This document shows positions 56,098-64,000 of a stretch of 64,000 nt of DNA, one piece after another. How positions within the stretch are numbered: the first letter of the stretch is position 1; every line of letters starts with the position of its first letter. The stretch comes from QZKY01 sp963666295 (GTDB lineage Bacteria > Pseudomonadota > Gammaproteobacteria > Burkholderiales > Burkholderiaceae_D). A model generated the notes under the pieces. The model searched no databases. It had not been told where the DNA came from and saw only the letters and a list, made by a program, of their open reading frames with translations. Position numbers and translations under genes: made by a program. The DNA lies in assembly GCA_963666295.1 (NCBI GenBank), contig OY762707.1:1302001-1366000 (forward strand), written 5' to 3'.

Positions 56098-56887
56098 AGA
56101 TGTGTCACCTAAATTAAGTTACTTGGTTGTTGTGTCATTTTTAGCCGAGCTATTATTGTTGGGATCATCAAGTCCGCCCACGCTTTCAGAGCGACTTTGA
56201 TTCTTTGCTGGCCAAATTATTGAGAATTAAGAATTCGTGGTTAGCCAATGCATTCTTGAGCGATTGTTTTGCTGTCTGCAGAAGCCGGTTTGCCACTATC
56301 TCGAAATACTCTCAATCCCATAAAAACCTGCACATAAAGGGAAAATAAAAAATTCCCATACAAGCAGTAGGGATTTTTGCCCAATCCTAAGCTTTTATCA
56401 ATAGCTGCCACCGTTTTTTTGTGCTTTTTTGCACAATGCAGGCACACAACAGTCACATTGCAAGCCAAAGAAGTCTAGCCAGAAATTTTTTACGCCGCGC
56501 GCTAATGCCAAATCTGTGCGCGACTGGCTCGAACAAGAAGGAAAAAACGTTTTTTAGAACGGTTTCTCTTCACGTTACAGGTTGGTGAATGCGCTCAAGG
56601 AACCCAAAAAAATGCCCATTATGTTGTTGCTCTGCCAATGAAAAATGGGGGCGCGATGAAAAAAAATGAAAATTTTTGTTGCCGACTTGTGCGTTTTAGT
56701 GAAAAATGAATTTACACACAGGTTACAATAGCCCGCTTAGGTGCCCTGCTTTCTTGCAGAAAGAGGGGGTTAAAGCAGGCAATCAAAGGGTAAAGAATGC
56801 ATAACAGTAATGCGCAAACCAGGGCGCGTTACCGGAAATAATTACTGTTTCGAAGATGATTTTAGATTGAGATAAAGGGGTAGCAAT
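56098..56887. other. Long divergent intergenic region with hairpins
   Basis: 790 bases between CoA-transferase 2 (minus) and the PanE-like gene (plus). It is AT-rich. At 56348-56378 an inverted repeat (TTCCC / GGGA with A- and T-runs) resembles a terminator in either direction. At 56745-56779, just before the PanE-like gene, CCTGCTTT can pair with AAAGCAGG, or its CTTTC can pair with GAAAG in a shorter hairpin, two exclusive folds. No open frame is convincing and no promoter could be firmly placed. Confidence 0.5.
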
Positions 56888-57901
56888 ATGAAAATAGCGA
56901 TCATTGGAGCCGGTGCTATCGGCGGATATGTGGGCGTCAAGTTGGCGTTGGCAGGAAACGACGTCACGTTCATGGTTCGCGGAGCGAATCTTGAAGCCAT
57001 CAAGAAAAACGGCATGAAGCTGATCATGAATGATGGAACGGAGCATGTTGCGTCGAATGTCAAGGCGACGAACGATTACGATGAGCCGGGTCCGCAAGAC
57101 ATTGTTATTCTGGGCATGAAGGCCCATCAGGTGGAAGCGATTGTTGACGATGTCCAGAAGCTGTTTGGGCCGGATACGATCGTTGTGCCGATGCAAAATG
57201 GGATTCCCTACTGGTATTTCCACAAGCACGGCGGCGATCTTGAAGGAAGCGTCGTAAAAAGCGTTGACCCAAGCGGCAAAATTCTCGAGAAGATTAACCC
57301 GGAACGTGTGCTGGGCTGTGTGGTTTATCCGGCCTCTGAGCTGACCGAGCCTGGTGTGGTGGTCCATATTGAAGGTGACCGTTTCCCGATAGGCGAACTG
57401 GATGGCTCGGTATCCGAGCGCGCGAAGAAAGTATCCGAATGTTTTATCAACGCCGGCTTCAAGTCACCGATTCTCGAGAACATCCGTTCCGAGATCTGGC
57501 TCAAGCTGTGGGGCAACCTTACGTTCAATCCGATAAGCTCGCTGTCGCACTCGACGCTGGTAGACATATGCCAGTACCCGCTCACACGCGAACTGGCGAG
57601 CGACATGATGACGGAAGCCCAGACGATTGCGAACAAGCTCGGCATAGAATTCCGTGTTCCCCTGGAAAAGCGCATTGCGGGCGCGGAAAAGGTCGGCAAG
57701 CACAAGACCTCGATGCTGCAAGACGTTGAAGCAGGCCGTGCGCCGGAAATCGACGCGCTGGTTGGCTCCGTCGTGGAGTTGGGCCATCTGACGGGCACGC
57801 CGACACCGCATATCAATACGGTATACGCATTGGTCAAACTTCTTTCCAAAACAATGGACGAAGAATATGGGCAGGTCAAACTGGAGCCAGTAGCCGCCTA
57901 G
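56888..57901 (+). CDS. 2-dehydropantoate 2-reductase (PanE/ApbA) family protein
   Basis: 337 residues. N-terminal Rossmann domain with the NADP(H) motif MKIAIIGAGAIGGYVGVKLA, and the C-terminal ApbA_C helical domain with the catalytic Lys/Asn region EIWLKLWGNLTFNPISSLS (near 205) and the conserved EIDAL segment (near 285). The family reduces 2-keto acids, most often ketopantoate in pantothenate synthesis, but many members act on other 2-keto acids. Because it lies among genes for C2 acids and CoA esters, a different substrate is possible. A decayed copy of its 3' end follows at 58136. Confidence 0.85.
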   Translation: MKIAIIGAGAIGGYVGVKLALAGNDVTFMVRGANLEAIKKNGMKLIMNDGTEHVASNVKATNDYDEPGPQDIVILGMKAHQVEAIVDDVQKLFGPDTIVVPMQNGIPYWYFHKHGGDLEGSVVKSVDPSGKILEKINPERVLGCVVYPASELTEPGVVVHIEGDRFPIGELDGSVSERAKKVSECFINAGFKSPILENIRSEIWLKLWGNLTFNPISSLSHSTLVDICQYPLTRELASDMMTEAQTIANKLGIEFRVPLEKRIAGAEKVGKHKTSMLQDVEAGRAPEIDALVGSVVELGHLTGTPTPHINTVYALVKLLSKTMDEEYGQVKLEPVAA

Positions 57902-57965
57902 TCAAGGAAATATGCCTCACAAGGGCAGGGTAAAATACGAAACAAAAACTCGTAATATCCATCGT

Positions 57966-57996
57966 AAATGGCAACCTGAGATCCAGGTTGCCATTT
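57966..57996 (+). terminator. Hairpin after the PanE-like gene
   Basis: A perfect 12-bp stem AAATGGCAACCT / AGGTTGCCATTT with a 7-base loop, about 65 bases after the stop. The tail is only moderately T-rich. Confidence 0.7.
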
Positions 57997-58135
57997 GCGT
58001 TTCTAGACGCCGCGTTTTAATTGGTTTGCCCAAGGCCCGTTCGCAATGCCTGCCGACATTGTCTGCGGCTATTTATGCGCCGATGGGCGTATGTGCTAAA
58101 TCAGTGAGCGGCGTGCCGTATCTGGGCTGCTTGTG

Positions 58136-58201
58136 ATGTTTCTTGTAAAGAAGGTGGACGAAAAGCAGGGACAGGTTAAAATGGAGGTTTTTGAAATCTA
58201 G
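58136..58201 (+). pseudogene. Relic of a PanE-like gene 3' end
   Basis: The frame ATG TTT CTT ... TAG encodes MFLVKKVDEKQGQVKMEVFEI, whose DEKQGQVKME matches DEEYGQVKLE at the very C-terminus of the intact PanE-like gene 250 bases upstream, including the preceding LVK. Bases just upstream in another frame read SVSGVPYL, near GHLTGTPTPH of the parent, suggesting a frameshifted longer remnant. It indicates a former tandem duplicate now decayed. Confidence 0.55.
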
Positions 58202-58342
58202 TAGAAGCCACGTCATACTATCGCAAGCTAAAATACGAGGCTAATAGTAGGTGTCATTTAATGTTTATGTCTATCCGAGAACCGGGTTGCCATAAGCAGT
58301 TATAAACAACCTTTCAAGTACTGACGAGATACGAGACACATC

Positions 58343-59599
58343 ATGGCAGCATCCACATTCCACAAGAAAATCACCTCCTTTCATCCCCCCCAGCGTGTCT
58401 TGCTTGGTCCTGGGCCATCGAACATCAACCCACGCGTTCTCGCGGCAATGAGTCTGCCGGTCATTGGTCATCTTGATCCGCTTTTTGTCGACATGATGGA
58501 AGAGCTCAAGATTTTGCTGCGCTACACCTATCAGACTGAAAATGCGCTCACGTTCCCGATTTCTGGTCCGGGCTCGGTTGGCATGGAGAGTTGTTTTGTC
58601 AATCTGGTTTCACCAGGAGACAAGGTTGTTGTGTGTCGCAACGGCGTATTTGGCGGTCGGATGATCGAAAATGTTGAGCGATGCGGCGGTATTCCGATTA
58701 TTGTGGAAGACACCTGGGGAGAGCCGGTCGATCCGAACAAGGTCGAAGACGCACTCAAGGCGAATCCGGATGCACGGGTTCTGGCCTTTGTGCATGCGGA
58801 AACTTCGACGGGAGCGGCCTCGGACGCCAAGCTGCTGACCGAGATTGCGCACAAGTACGACGCGATGGTGATTGTTGATGCGGTGACCTCGCTGGGAGGC
58901 ACGCCGGTACTGGTAGACGAGTGGGGGCTGGACGCGGTTTACGCGGGCAGTCAGAAATGCCTTTCCTGTACGCCGGGTCTCTCGCCAGTGACATTTTCGG
59001 AAAGAGCGGTTGATTACGTCAAGAACCGCAAGGACAAGGTTCAGAGCTGGTTCCTTGATTTGAACCTGACGCTCAACTACTGGGGCAGCACGACCCGCAC
59101 GTATCACCACACGGCGCCGATTAACGCGCTGTACGCCCTGCATGAAGCCTTGCTGATGTTGCGTGAGGAAGGGATTGAGAATTCCTGGGCACGTCATCGT
59201 CGTCACCATCTTGCGCTGAAGGCGGGGCTGGAGACGATGGGCCTGCAGTTTGTTGTGAAAGAAGAATTCCGTCTGCCACAGATGAACACGGTTTATATAC
59301 CTGAAGGGGTGAAGAACGAAGCGGAGATACGCACGATCTTGCTCAATGAGTTCAATCTTGAGATTGGAGCGGGTCTGGGCCCGTTGGCTGGCAAGGTATG
59401 GCGCATTGGTTTGATGGGTTATTCGGCGCAATCGGCGAATGTGATGCTGTGTCTGTCGGCATTGGGATCGGTTTTGTCCGATCAAGGCCTGTCGGTCAAG
59501 GTTGGAGACGCCGAAGCGGCCGCGCATCAGTCGTATTCAACCCAGCATGCGACCGCAGCACAGCAGGCACGTCAGCGCGCTTCCAGAAAGACGTCCTGA
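58343..59599 (+). CDS. Class V PLP-dependent aminotransferase (alanine/serine-glyoxylate type)
   Basis: 418 residues. Fold-type I aminotransferase of the AGXT family, which transfers an amino group from alanine or serine to glyoxylate, giving glycine. The N-terminal LLGPGPSNINPRVLAAM is typical, the PLP lysine is in AGSQKCLSCTPGLSPVTFS (near 206) and the phosphate-side DAVTSLGG is present just before it. The last ~30 residues (Ala/Gln/Arg-rich) are an extension. With an OxlT-like carrier and CoA-transferases nearby, glyoxylate is a plausible acceptor: in oxalate metabolism oxalyl-CoA can be reduced to glyoxylate. Confidence 0.88.
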   Translation: MAASTFHKKITSFHPPQRVLLGPGPSNINPRVLAAMSLPVIGHLDPLFVDMMEELKILLRYTYQTENALTFPISGPGSVGMESCFVNLVSPGDKVVVCRNGVFGGRMIENVERCGGIPIIVEDTWGEPVDPNKVEDALKANPDARVLAFVHAETSTGAASDAKLLTEIAHKYDAMVIVDAVTSLGGTPVLVDEWGLDAVYAGSQKCLSCTPGLSPVTFSERAVDYVKNRKDKVQSWFLDLNLTLNYWGSTTRTYHHTAPINALYALHEALLMLREEGIENSWARHRRHHLALKAGLETMGLQFVVKEEFRLPQMNTVYIPEGVKNEAEIRTILLNEFNLEIGAGLGPLAGKVWRIGLMGYSAQSANVMLCLSALGSVLSDQGLSVKVGDAEAAAHQSYSTQHATAAQQARQRASRKTS

Positions 59600-59619
59600 T
59601 TACTCGCAGAATGAATTCG

Positions 59620-59647
59620 AAAAGGCCCCTTTAAAAGGGGCTTTTTT
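59620..59647 (+). terminator. Terminator of the aminotransferase gene
   Basis: Stem AAAGGCCCC / GGGGCTTTT with a short A/T loop and a run of T, about 20 bases after the stop codon. Confidence 0.9.
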
Positions 59648-60204
59648 ATGACGCCCTCTTTTTGACACCCTCCCTCTCCGGCGCGAACCCCGAAGATTCC
59701 TACGGCGCTACGCATGGATGGCTCATGCAAACAGTCTCTTCGGTGGGTTTTTGGGTTGAGGCTTTGCTGCGCTACACATATCTCCATAAGCGATATTTCT
59801 CGCGCGTTCAGCGGTAGCCCCTACGGGAATGTTATGGCCTTATTGCCGTCATTGAGCAATCTCTGCTAGAAGATTGGTCGATCATGCCGCGTATATCCTT
59901 GCAATGGACGGCGGCGGCCTTACACGCATCGTGAATAAAACAAGAAAGATTCGTTAGACAAACCGCGTCGCAAGTCTTGTGACGCTTGATTGGCAGATGC
60001 GAGAGTAGCAGTTGAGTTAGCGTCTGGACGGTTTGCATATCCAGTTTTTTGCTAAACGTATGAGGTCAGCACTTCTACGGCAAAGCATAACAGCTTGAGT
60101 CCGTCAAACGTTTTCGGTTTAGGGGACGCGGCGATTGGGACGGCATAATATGCAGCGAGGGTGTCCTGACCTTTGGATTATTTTTTGTATATGTTTCAGG
60201 CGCA
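59648..60204. other. Intergenic, possible decayed mobile gene
   Basis: About 560 bases without an intact gene. On the minus strand 59832-60038 gives a 68-codon frame starting MQTVQTLTQLLLSHLPIKRH, and adjacent frames hold further protein-like pieces separated by stops, as in a decayed gene, perhaps a transposase. The assignment is weak. Confidence 0.3.
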
Positions 60205-60237
60205 CAAAAAAAGACAGCAACCCGAAGGTTGCTGTCT
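60205..60237 (-). terminator. Terminator of the OxlT-like carrier gene
   Basis: Perfect 11-bp stem AGACAGCAACC / GGTTGCTGTCT with a UUCG tetraloop (read on the minus strand) and seven T after it. About 45 bases past the stop codon. Confidence 0.93.
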
Positions 60238-60280
60238 CTCGACGTAATGCTTGCCCAGGGAATCAGGCAATTTGCACTAT

Positions 60281-61585
60281 TTATGCAGCAGCTGCAGCCC
60301 AGTCTTCAATGCCGGTTGCTTCAACTTTAGCATTGTTTTCAGCAATGAACTTGGCACGCATTGGCTTCAGTACGAAGAAGGCAATGCAGGAGCAAGTAAA
60401 TGCGACAGTTGCTGAGATGGCGAAGACTTTACCCCAGTTACCACCGGTTTTGCCGGCCAGTTTGGCGGCAATCGGAACGATGAGGCCGGAAGTACCTTTA
60501 GCACTATAGAGCGTACCCGCGTTACCAGCAGCGTTCTTGACACCGAAGGTGTCAGCACACATGGATGGGAACAGCGAGAAGATTTCGCCCCAGAATGCGA
60601 AGGTCAGAGCAGCGAAGATCATGAAGCCCATTGGCGTATGGCCAAACTGTCTCATGCCTAGCAGCGCGAAGCCTTCACCCATGAACACGATGAACATGGT
60701 GTTTTCACGACCGATACGGTCAGAGATCAAACCGCACAGTGGGCGAGTTGCACCATTCGCAATACTGTCGAGCGACATTGCCATCGTCAGCAGTGGCAGG
60801 GTAACACCCATGCAGGTCACAGGAATCGTGGACAGACCATAGTCACGGGATACTGGACCGAAAGATGCCGTTGCCATAATACCGCCAGAAGCTACACCTA
60901 CGAAACAGAGGTAGATGATCCAGAATACTGGCTGACGAATAATTTGCGTTGGAGTGAATTGCATCTTGCTAGATACAACACGTGAAACGATCTTGATGGA
61001 TGGATCCAGTTTTGCACGTGGCATGAACATCGCACAGATGAAGATGACGACGCCTTGAGCGATACCAAAAACCATAAAGGCTCTTTCGTAACCCGAGGAG
61101 TTAATCATCGAGGCAACTGGAATAACCGTCAGCGCAGCACCTGCACCGAAGCCTGCAGCGGTTGCACCAGAAGCCAAACCGCGCTTGTCTGGGAACCATT
61201 TCAGGGCGTTACCAACCGCCGTGCCGTACACCGCACCAGCACCGACACCGCAAACAATCGCTGCAGCGTAGAGGAAGGTCAGTGATGAAGCCATGGAGTT
61301 CAAAACCCAGCCGAGGGCGGCCAGACATGCGCCAACCATCATGACAGGACCTGGACCCCATTTATCCACACACCAGCCTTCAACTGGAACGAGCCAGGTT
61401 TCGAAGATGATGAAGATGGTAAATGCGAGCTGAATAGAGGTACGTGCCCAGCCGTATTTGTCCTGGATAGGAGCAACGAACAATGTCCAACCGTACTGCA
61501 AGTTGGCAACCGTTGCCATACAGACGATCCCGAGGATCAGCTGAATCCAGCGATTTTTATATTTAACGGGTGCTTCTGTAGTCAT
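60281..61585 (-). CDS. MFS transporter, oxalate/formate antiporter (OxlT) family
   Basis: 434 residues, twelve membrane helices. The N-terminus (LQYGWTLFVAPIQDKYGW, near 29) and KWFPDKRGLASGATAAGFG (near 129) are hallmarks of the OxlT group. The two basic residues that bind oxalate in O. formigenes OxlT (Arg272, Lys355) correspond by motif to Arg281 in GATRPLCGLISDRIGR and Lys363 in LYSAKGTSG. That predicts a carrier for a small mono- or dicarboxylate such as oxalate/formate exchange. It is a paralogue, not OxlT itself as I remember its sequence. AAGGAG precedes the ATG and a UUCG-loop terminator follows; single-gene unit. Confidence 0.85.
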   Translation of the reverse strand: MTTEAPVKYKNRWIQLILGIVCMATVANLQYGWTLFVAPIQDKYGWARTSIQLAFTIFIIFETWLVPVEGWCVDKWGPGPVMMVGACLAALGWVLNSMASSLTFLYAAAIVCGVGAGAVYGTAVGNALKWFPDKRGLASGATAAGFGAGAALTVIPVASMINSSGYERAFMVFGIAQGVVIFICAMFMPRAKLDPSIKIVSRVVSSKMQFTPTQIIRQPVFWIIYLCFVGVASGGIMATASFGPVSRDYGLSTIPVTCMGVTLPLLTMAMSLDSIANGATRPLCGLISDRIGRENTMFIVFMGEGFALLGMRQFGHTPMGFMIFAALTFAFWGEIFSLFPSMCADTFGVKNAAGNAGTLYSAKGTSGLIVPIAAKLAGKTGGNWGKVFAISATVAFTCSCIAFFVLKPMRAKFIAENNAKVEATGIEDWAAAAA

Positions 61586-61744
61586 AATATGTCTACTCTC
61601 CTTTTTGATTGTTGAAAACTACGGAAAATTACAGCCCTCCGTTTTTTTCTGACTTTACACCGCAAGTTGCCAGTTACAAATGACCTTGTGGGCCAATGCA
61701 GCCTTCGCCTCTTTGGGTGATTGTTCGATTTTGCGAGAAGAACG

Positions 61745-61774
61745 TTTTCTTGACCATGACCTCGGTCAAGAAAA
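61745..61774. other. Inverted repeat upstream of the OxlT-like gene
   Basis: A perfect 11-bp inverted repeat TTTTCTTGACC / GGTCAAGAAAA with an 8-base loop, between the thioesterase stop (61810) and the carrier start. It may terminate the thioesterase operon or act as an operator for the carrier gene. Confidence 0.5.
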
Positions 61775-61809
61775 AATATTTCTTGTGAAATTTATTACAT
61801 AAAACAAAT

Positions 61810-62208
61810 TCAGCTTTTGCGCCTTAAGAGTCGCTCAAAACTTGCTGTGTTGGTGATGGCGCGTTGATGCGTGCCTTCACCTATCATTTCGCGTTCATCA
61901 CGCACGGTGAGGTGAAAAGTCAGAAGTCGGCCATTAATGGCCGCTAATGTTGCGCGGGCTTCAACGCGCATGCCAATCGGCGTGGCGCCATCATGGCGAA
62001 TATCGAGGTGCGTGCCGATGGTTTGCTGGTTGTCGGAGAGTATGGGATCAACCGCACGCTGTGCCGCAGCTTCCATCAGCGCAACCATGGCGGGCGTGGC
62101 GAAAACCGGCATGCGCCCGCTGCCCATGTTTCTTGCGGTATGTGAATCACTGACAATCAGGTCTGCTGTGCCCGTCAGGCCGGGTTGAAGTGCATGATTA
62201 TTCTTCAT
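61810..62208 (-). CDS. Hotdog-fold thioesterase, FlK-like
   Basis: 132 residues. Similar in layout to fluoroacetyl-CoA-thioesterase-like proteins: GLTGTADLIVSDSHTARNMG at the start, then FATPAMVALMEAAAQRAV (helix carrying the catalytic-type Glu), IGTHLDIRHDGATPIGMRVE and a C-terminal basic end. It would hydrolyse a short acyl-CoA. The ATG at 62208 lies inside the end of the upstream gene (11-base overlap), so translation is coupled; the longer frame upstream is a shadow. Confidence 0.8.
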   Translation of the reverse strand: MKNNHALQPGLTGTADLIVSDSHTARNMGSGRMPVFATPAMVALMEAAAQRAVDPILSDNQQTIGTHLDIRHDGATPIGMRVEARATLAAINGRLLTFHLTVRDEREMIGEGTHQRAITNTASFERLLRRKS

Positions 62209-64000
62209 TGCTGCCCTCATGTGTGGTGGTCGTTTGGGTAGGTGCCATGTCAATATATTGCCAGTCAGATGGCATGATCGGGTGTTTTTTGAAGCCAAGC
62301 ACCCAGGGTTGCACCAGCCAGTTGCGTACACGGGAGACATGTACCGACCATGCGGTGTCGGCTTCCATCTGGCGATTCATCTGCCGGTACAGTTCATTGC
62401 GCGCCCGTCCGGGCGGAAGCGCCATGGCTTGACGATATAGCGCATCATAGTTTTCCGATTGATAGCAGCCATGATTGCCACGCCCGGCATTGGGGCCATA
62501 CAGCAGTTGCAGGAAGTTTTCGCCTTCCGGGTAGTCTGCATGCCAGGCACTGCCCCACATCATCAGACGGCACTCGCTGGCGGCTTTCAGGTTGTCGGCA
62601 AAATTGCCCACCATGAATTTCACGCGCAGTCCGATCGCATCCAAGCTACGCTTCCAGATTTCAGACACGATCTTCGCGCTGCTGCCGGGGCTGGTGTGGA
62701 TTTCCAGGATCAAGGGGTTCCCATTCGGCAGGGTGCGAAAACCATCTTTCCCGCGCTGGTAACCGTACTGATCCAGCAATCTGTTCGCCAGTTCTGGCTC
62801 GTAGCCAATGCTGCTGCGGTAGTTTGGGTCATGACCGGCGACGCCGGCTGGAACGATCATTTCCGCTTTGGTGGCTTGCCCCCGGCGCAACAGTGCAATT
62901 TCATCCTCAACCTTATAGGCCATCGCAATGGCGCGGCGTAACGCATTATTTTCCGGCTCGAAACCGCCAAGGAGCGGGTCGCGGAAGTTGAATAGCGTGT
63001 ACGTAATTTCCGGCTCCACCATACGCATCAGACGCAGGCCTTTGGAAGCAAACTCGGGCTTCAGGTGTGGGCCATCCAGCACTTGCGGGGCAGCAAATTG
63101 CGGTAGTTTGTCGAAGTCGATCTTGCCTTGCCGGAATGCCAGCCAGCGTGACTGTTCCTCTTCAATAATGGCGATTTCAACACGCCCGATTTGCGGCATG
63201 TGCTTGCCGCGCATTTCGCGCACCAGTTGCACATCATGCGGATCGGATGACGGCTCAAAATCCCAGATGAAACCGCGATAGTGCGGGTTGGCCTCCAGCA
63301 CGATCTTGCTGCGCGGTACATACTGCTTCAACTGGTAGGGTCCGGTGCCGACCGGGTGTTGCCCGCTTTGTGCGCCGTAATGTTCGATGACCTCACGTGC
63401 GACGGCGGCCAGCCCGCCGTAGGCGAGGACATACAGAAAGTTGGGGTCGGGTCGTGTGAGTCGAATGCGCAGCGTGTATTGGTCGGGCGTTTGCAGGCCT
63501 TCAATCGGGGCGTCGTAATCAAAATGTCCGGTTTTCCTTGCCTGATTGGTCAGGGCATCCAGGCCGACAATTTTGCCTTCTACGAATCCGGCTGAGGGTG
63601 AGCGGTTGGCCGGGTCCATCAGGCGCTTGATTGAGTAAGCGAAATCTGCTGCGGTCAGTTCGCGCTTCTTTCCATCAAATGCCGGGTCGGGCGTGAAATA
63701 GATGCCGCGCTTGAGGCGAAAGGTATAGGTTTTGTTCCCGTTAGTGGCCAGCGGCATGGCCTCAATCACGTTGGGTACCAGTTTGGCGGGGCGCGCGAGG
63801 TAGTCGTAAGTCAGCAGGGTGTCGAAAATCGCATCGGCAATCCAGCCGGAGTAGTAGTTCTGGGTGCGCGCCATGTCAAAGCCATCGTCAGCGGCTTCAA
63901 AAACCGTATGAACGACTTTGTTCAAATCGGCAGATAAAGTCGCACTGGAAACGCATGGAAGCAGCAAAGCGGCAATGAGGCACTGTCTCCATGCCGCGAT
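62198..64000 (-). CDS. ABC transporter substrate-binding protein, family 5 (5' end outside window)
   Basis: At least 600 residues. Extracellular solute-binding protein of family 5 (peptide/nickel type). The reading frame continues to the window edge; residues before LLLPCVSSA read WRQCLIAAL, a signal peptide, so the true start is just outside or very near the edge. Typical SBP_bac_5 features are LVPNVIEAMPLATNGNKTYT near the start, AADFAYSIKRLMDP, and the PVGTGPYQLKQYVP motif. It probably works with permease and ATPase genes beyond the edge. The thioesterase gene overlaps its end. Confidence 0.88.
   Translation of the reverse strand: MAAWRQCLIAALLLPCVSSATLSADLNKVVHTVFEAADDGFDMARTQNYYSGWIADAIFDTLLTYDYLARPAKLVPNVIEAMPLATNGNKTYTFRLKRGIYFTPDPAFDGKKRELTAADFAYSIKRLMDPANRSPSAGFVEGKIVGLDALTNQARKTGHFDYDAPIEGLQTPDQYTLRIRLTRPDPNFLYVLAYGGLAAVAREVIEHYGAQSGQHPVGTGPYQLKQYVPRSKIVLEANPHYRGFIWDFEPSSDPHDVQLVREMRGKHMPQIGRVEIAIIEEEQSRWLAFRQGKIDFDKLPQFAAPQVLDGPHLKPEFASKGLRLMRMVEPEITYTLFNFRDPLLGGFEPENNALRRAIAMAYKVEDEIALLRRGQATKAEMIVPAGVAGHDPNYRSSIGYEPELANRLLDQYGYQRGKDGFRTLPNGNPLILEIHTSPGSSAKIVSEIWKRSLDAIGLRVKFMVGNFADNLKAASECRLMMWGSAWHADYPEGENFLQLLYGPNAGRGNHGCYQSENYDALYRQAMALPPGRARNELYRQMNRQMEADTAWSVHVSRVRNWLVQPWVLGFKKHPIMPSDWQYIDMAPTQTTTTHEGSNEE

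Larger units (their letters stand above)
57902..58342. other. Intergenic with hairpin and a gene relic
   Basis: 441 bases between the PanE-like gene and the aminotransferase gene. It contains a perfect hairpin at 57966-57996 and the relic at 58136-58201. The promoter of the aminotransferase should lie in the last ~140 bases. Confidence 0.55.

Noticed and set aside
55381..56112. 243-codon plus-strand frame
   Set aside because: Antisense shadow of CoA-transferase 2.
57912..58136. 74-codon plus-strand frame after the PanE-like gene
   Set aside because: Not a gene by composition; its last part may overlap a frameshifted relic, which is reported separately.
58610..59527. 305-codon minus-strand frame
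   Set aside because: Antisense to the aminotransferase, rich in Arg/His/Gln as expected for a shadow.

Overview
The window reads as a chromosome segment of a betaproteobacterium of the family Oxalobacteraceae, with Oxalobacter the best fit. This is inferred from gene content and order: the rpmH-rnpA-yidD-yidC / dnaA-dnaN-gyrB origin block, the pilD-coaE-zapD-yacG block, a trpGDC cluster, and on the right a group of two paralogous class I CoA-transferases, a class V glyoxylate-type aminotransferase and an OxlT-like oxalate/formate antiporter homologue. No database search was possible, so the genus is inference. No rRNA, tRNA or CRISPR array was seen.

Left part (1-13.5 kb): the 3' end of metH, an M61 peptidase with a PDZ domain, a complete IS21-family element (3347-5894) with a 4-bp target duplication, three small membrane or secreted proteins of unknown role, a secreted protein built of five 31-residue Cys/Gly repeats, then trpC-trpD-trpG and yacG-zapD-coaE-pilD, all on the minus strand. 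Middle-left (13.5-24.9 kb): an HDOD-GGDEF protein, slmA, a HAD nucleotidase, then yidC-yidD-rnpA-rpmH reading left and dnaA-dnaN-gyrB reading right from a probable oriC region.

Middle (24.9-31 kb) is accessory DNA: an IS30-family element, a HAF-repeat autotransporter, a stand-alone tyrosine recombinase flanked by inverted short repeats, and an AT-rich small gene. From 30.4 to 52 kb the content is mainly housekeeping and stress functions: a DMT exporter with a divergent Lrp-type regulator, queH, a low-molecular-weight phosphatase, a persulfide/sulfur module (BigR-like ArsR repressor, YeeE/YedE pair and a divergent CoA-disulfide-reductase/rhodanese fusion with a palindromic operator), copA, an M20 amidohydrolase, a second YeeE/YedE pair, a K+ channel, tyrS-dtd, an M23 peptidase with anmK, a SWIM-SNF2 helicase and dps.

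Right part (52.4-64 kb): a region of mostly single-gene transcription units with long leaders and strong terminators. It holds two tandem CoA-transferases (about 500 residues each, clearly duplicated together with their ribosome binding sites), a ketopantoate-reductase-like gene followed by a decayed copy of its own 3' end, a class V aminotransferase and an MFS carrier that keeps the Arg and Lys positions known to bind oxalate in OxlT. Together these suggest handling of C2 acids (oxalate, glyoxylate, acetate) and their CoA esters. The window ends in a FlK-like thioesterase overlapping a family 5 substrate-binding protein cut by the window edge.
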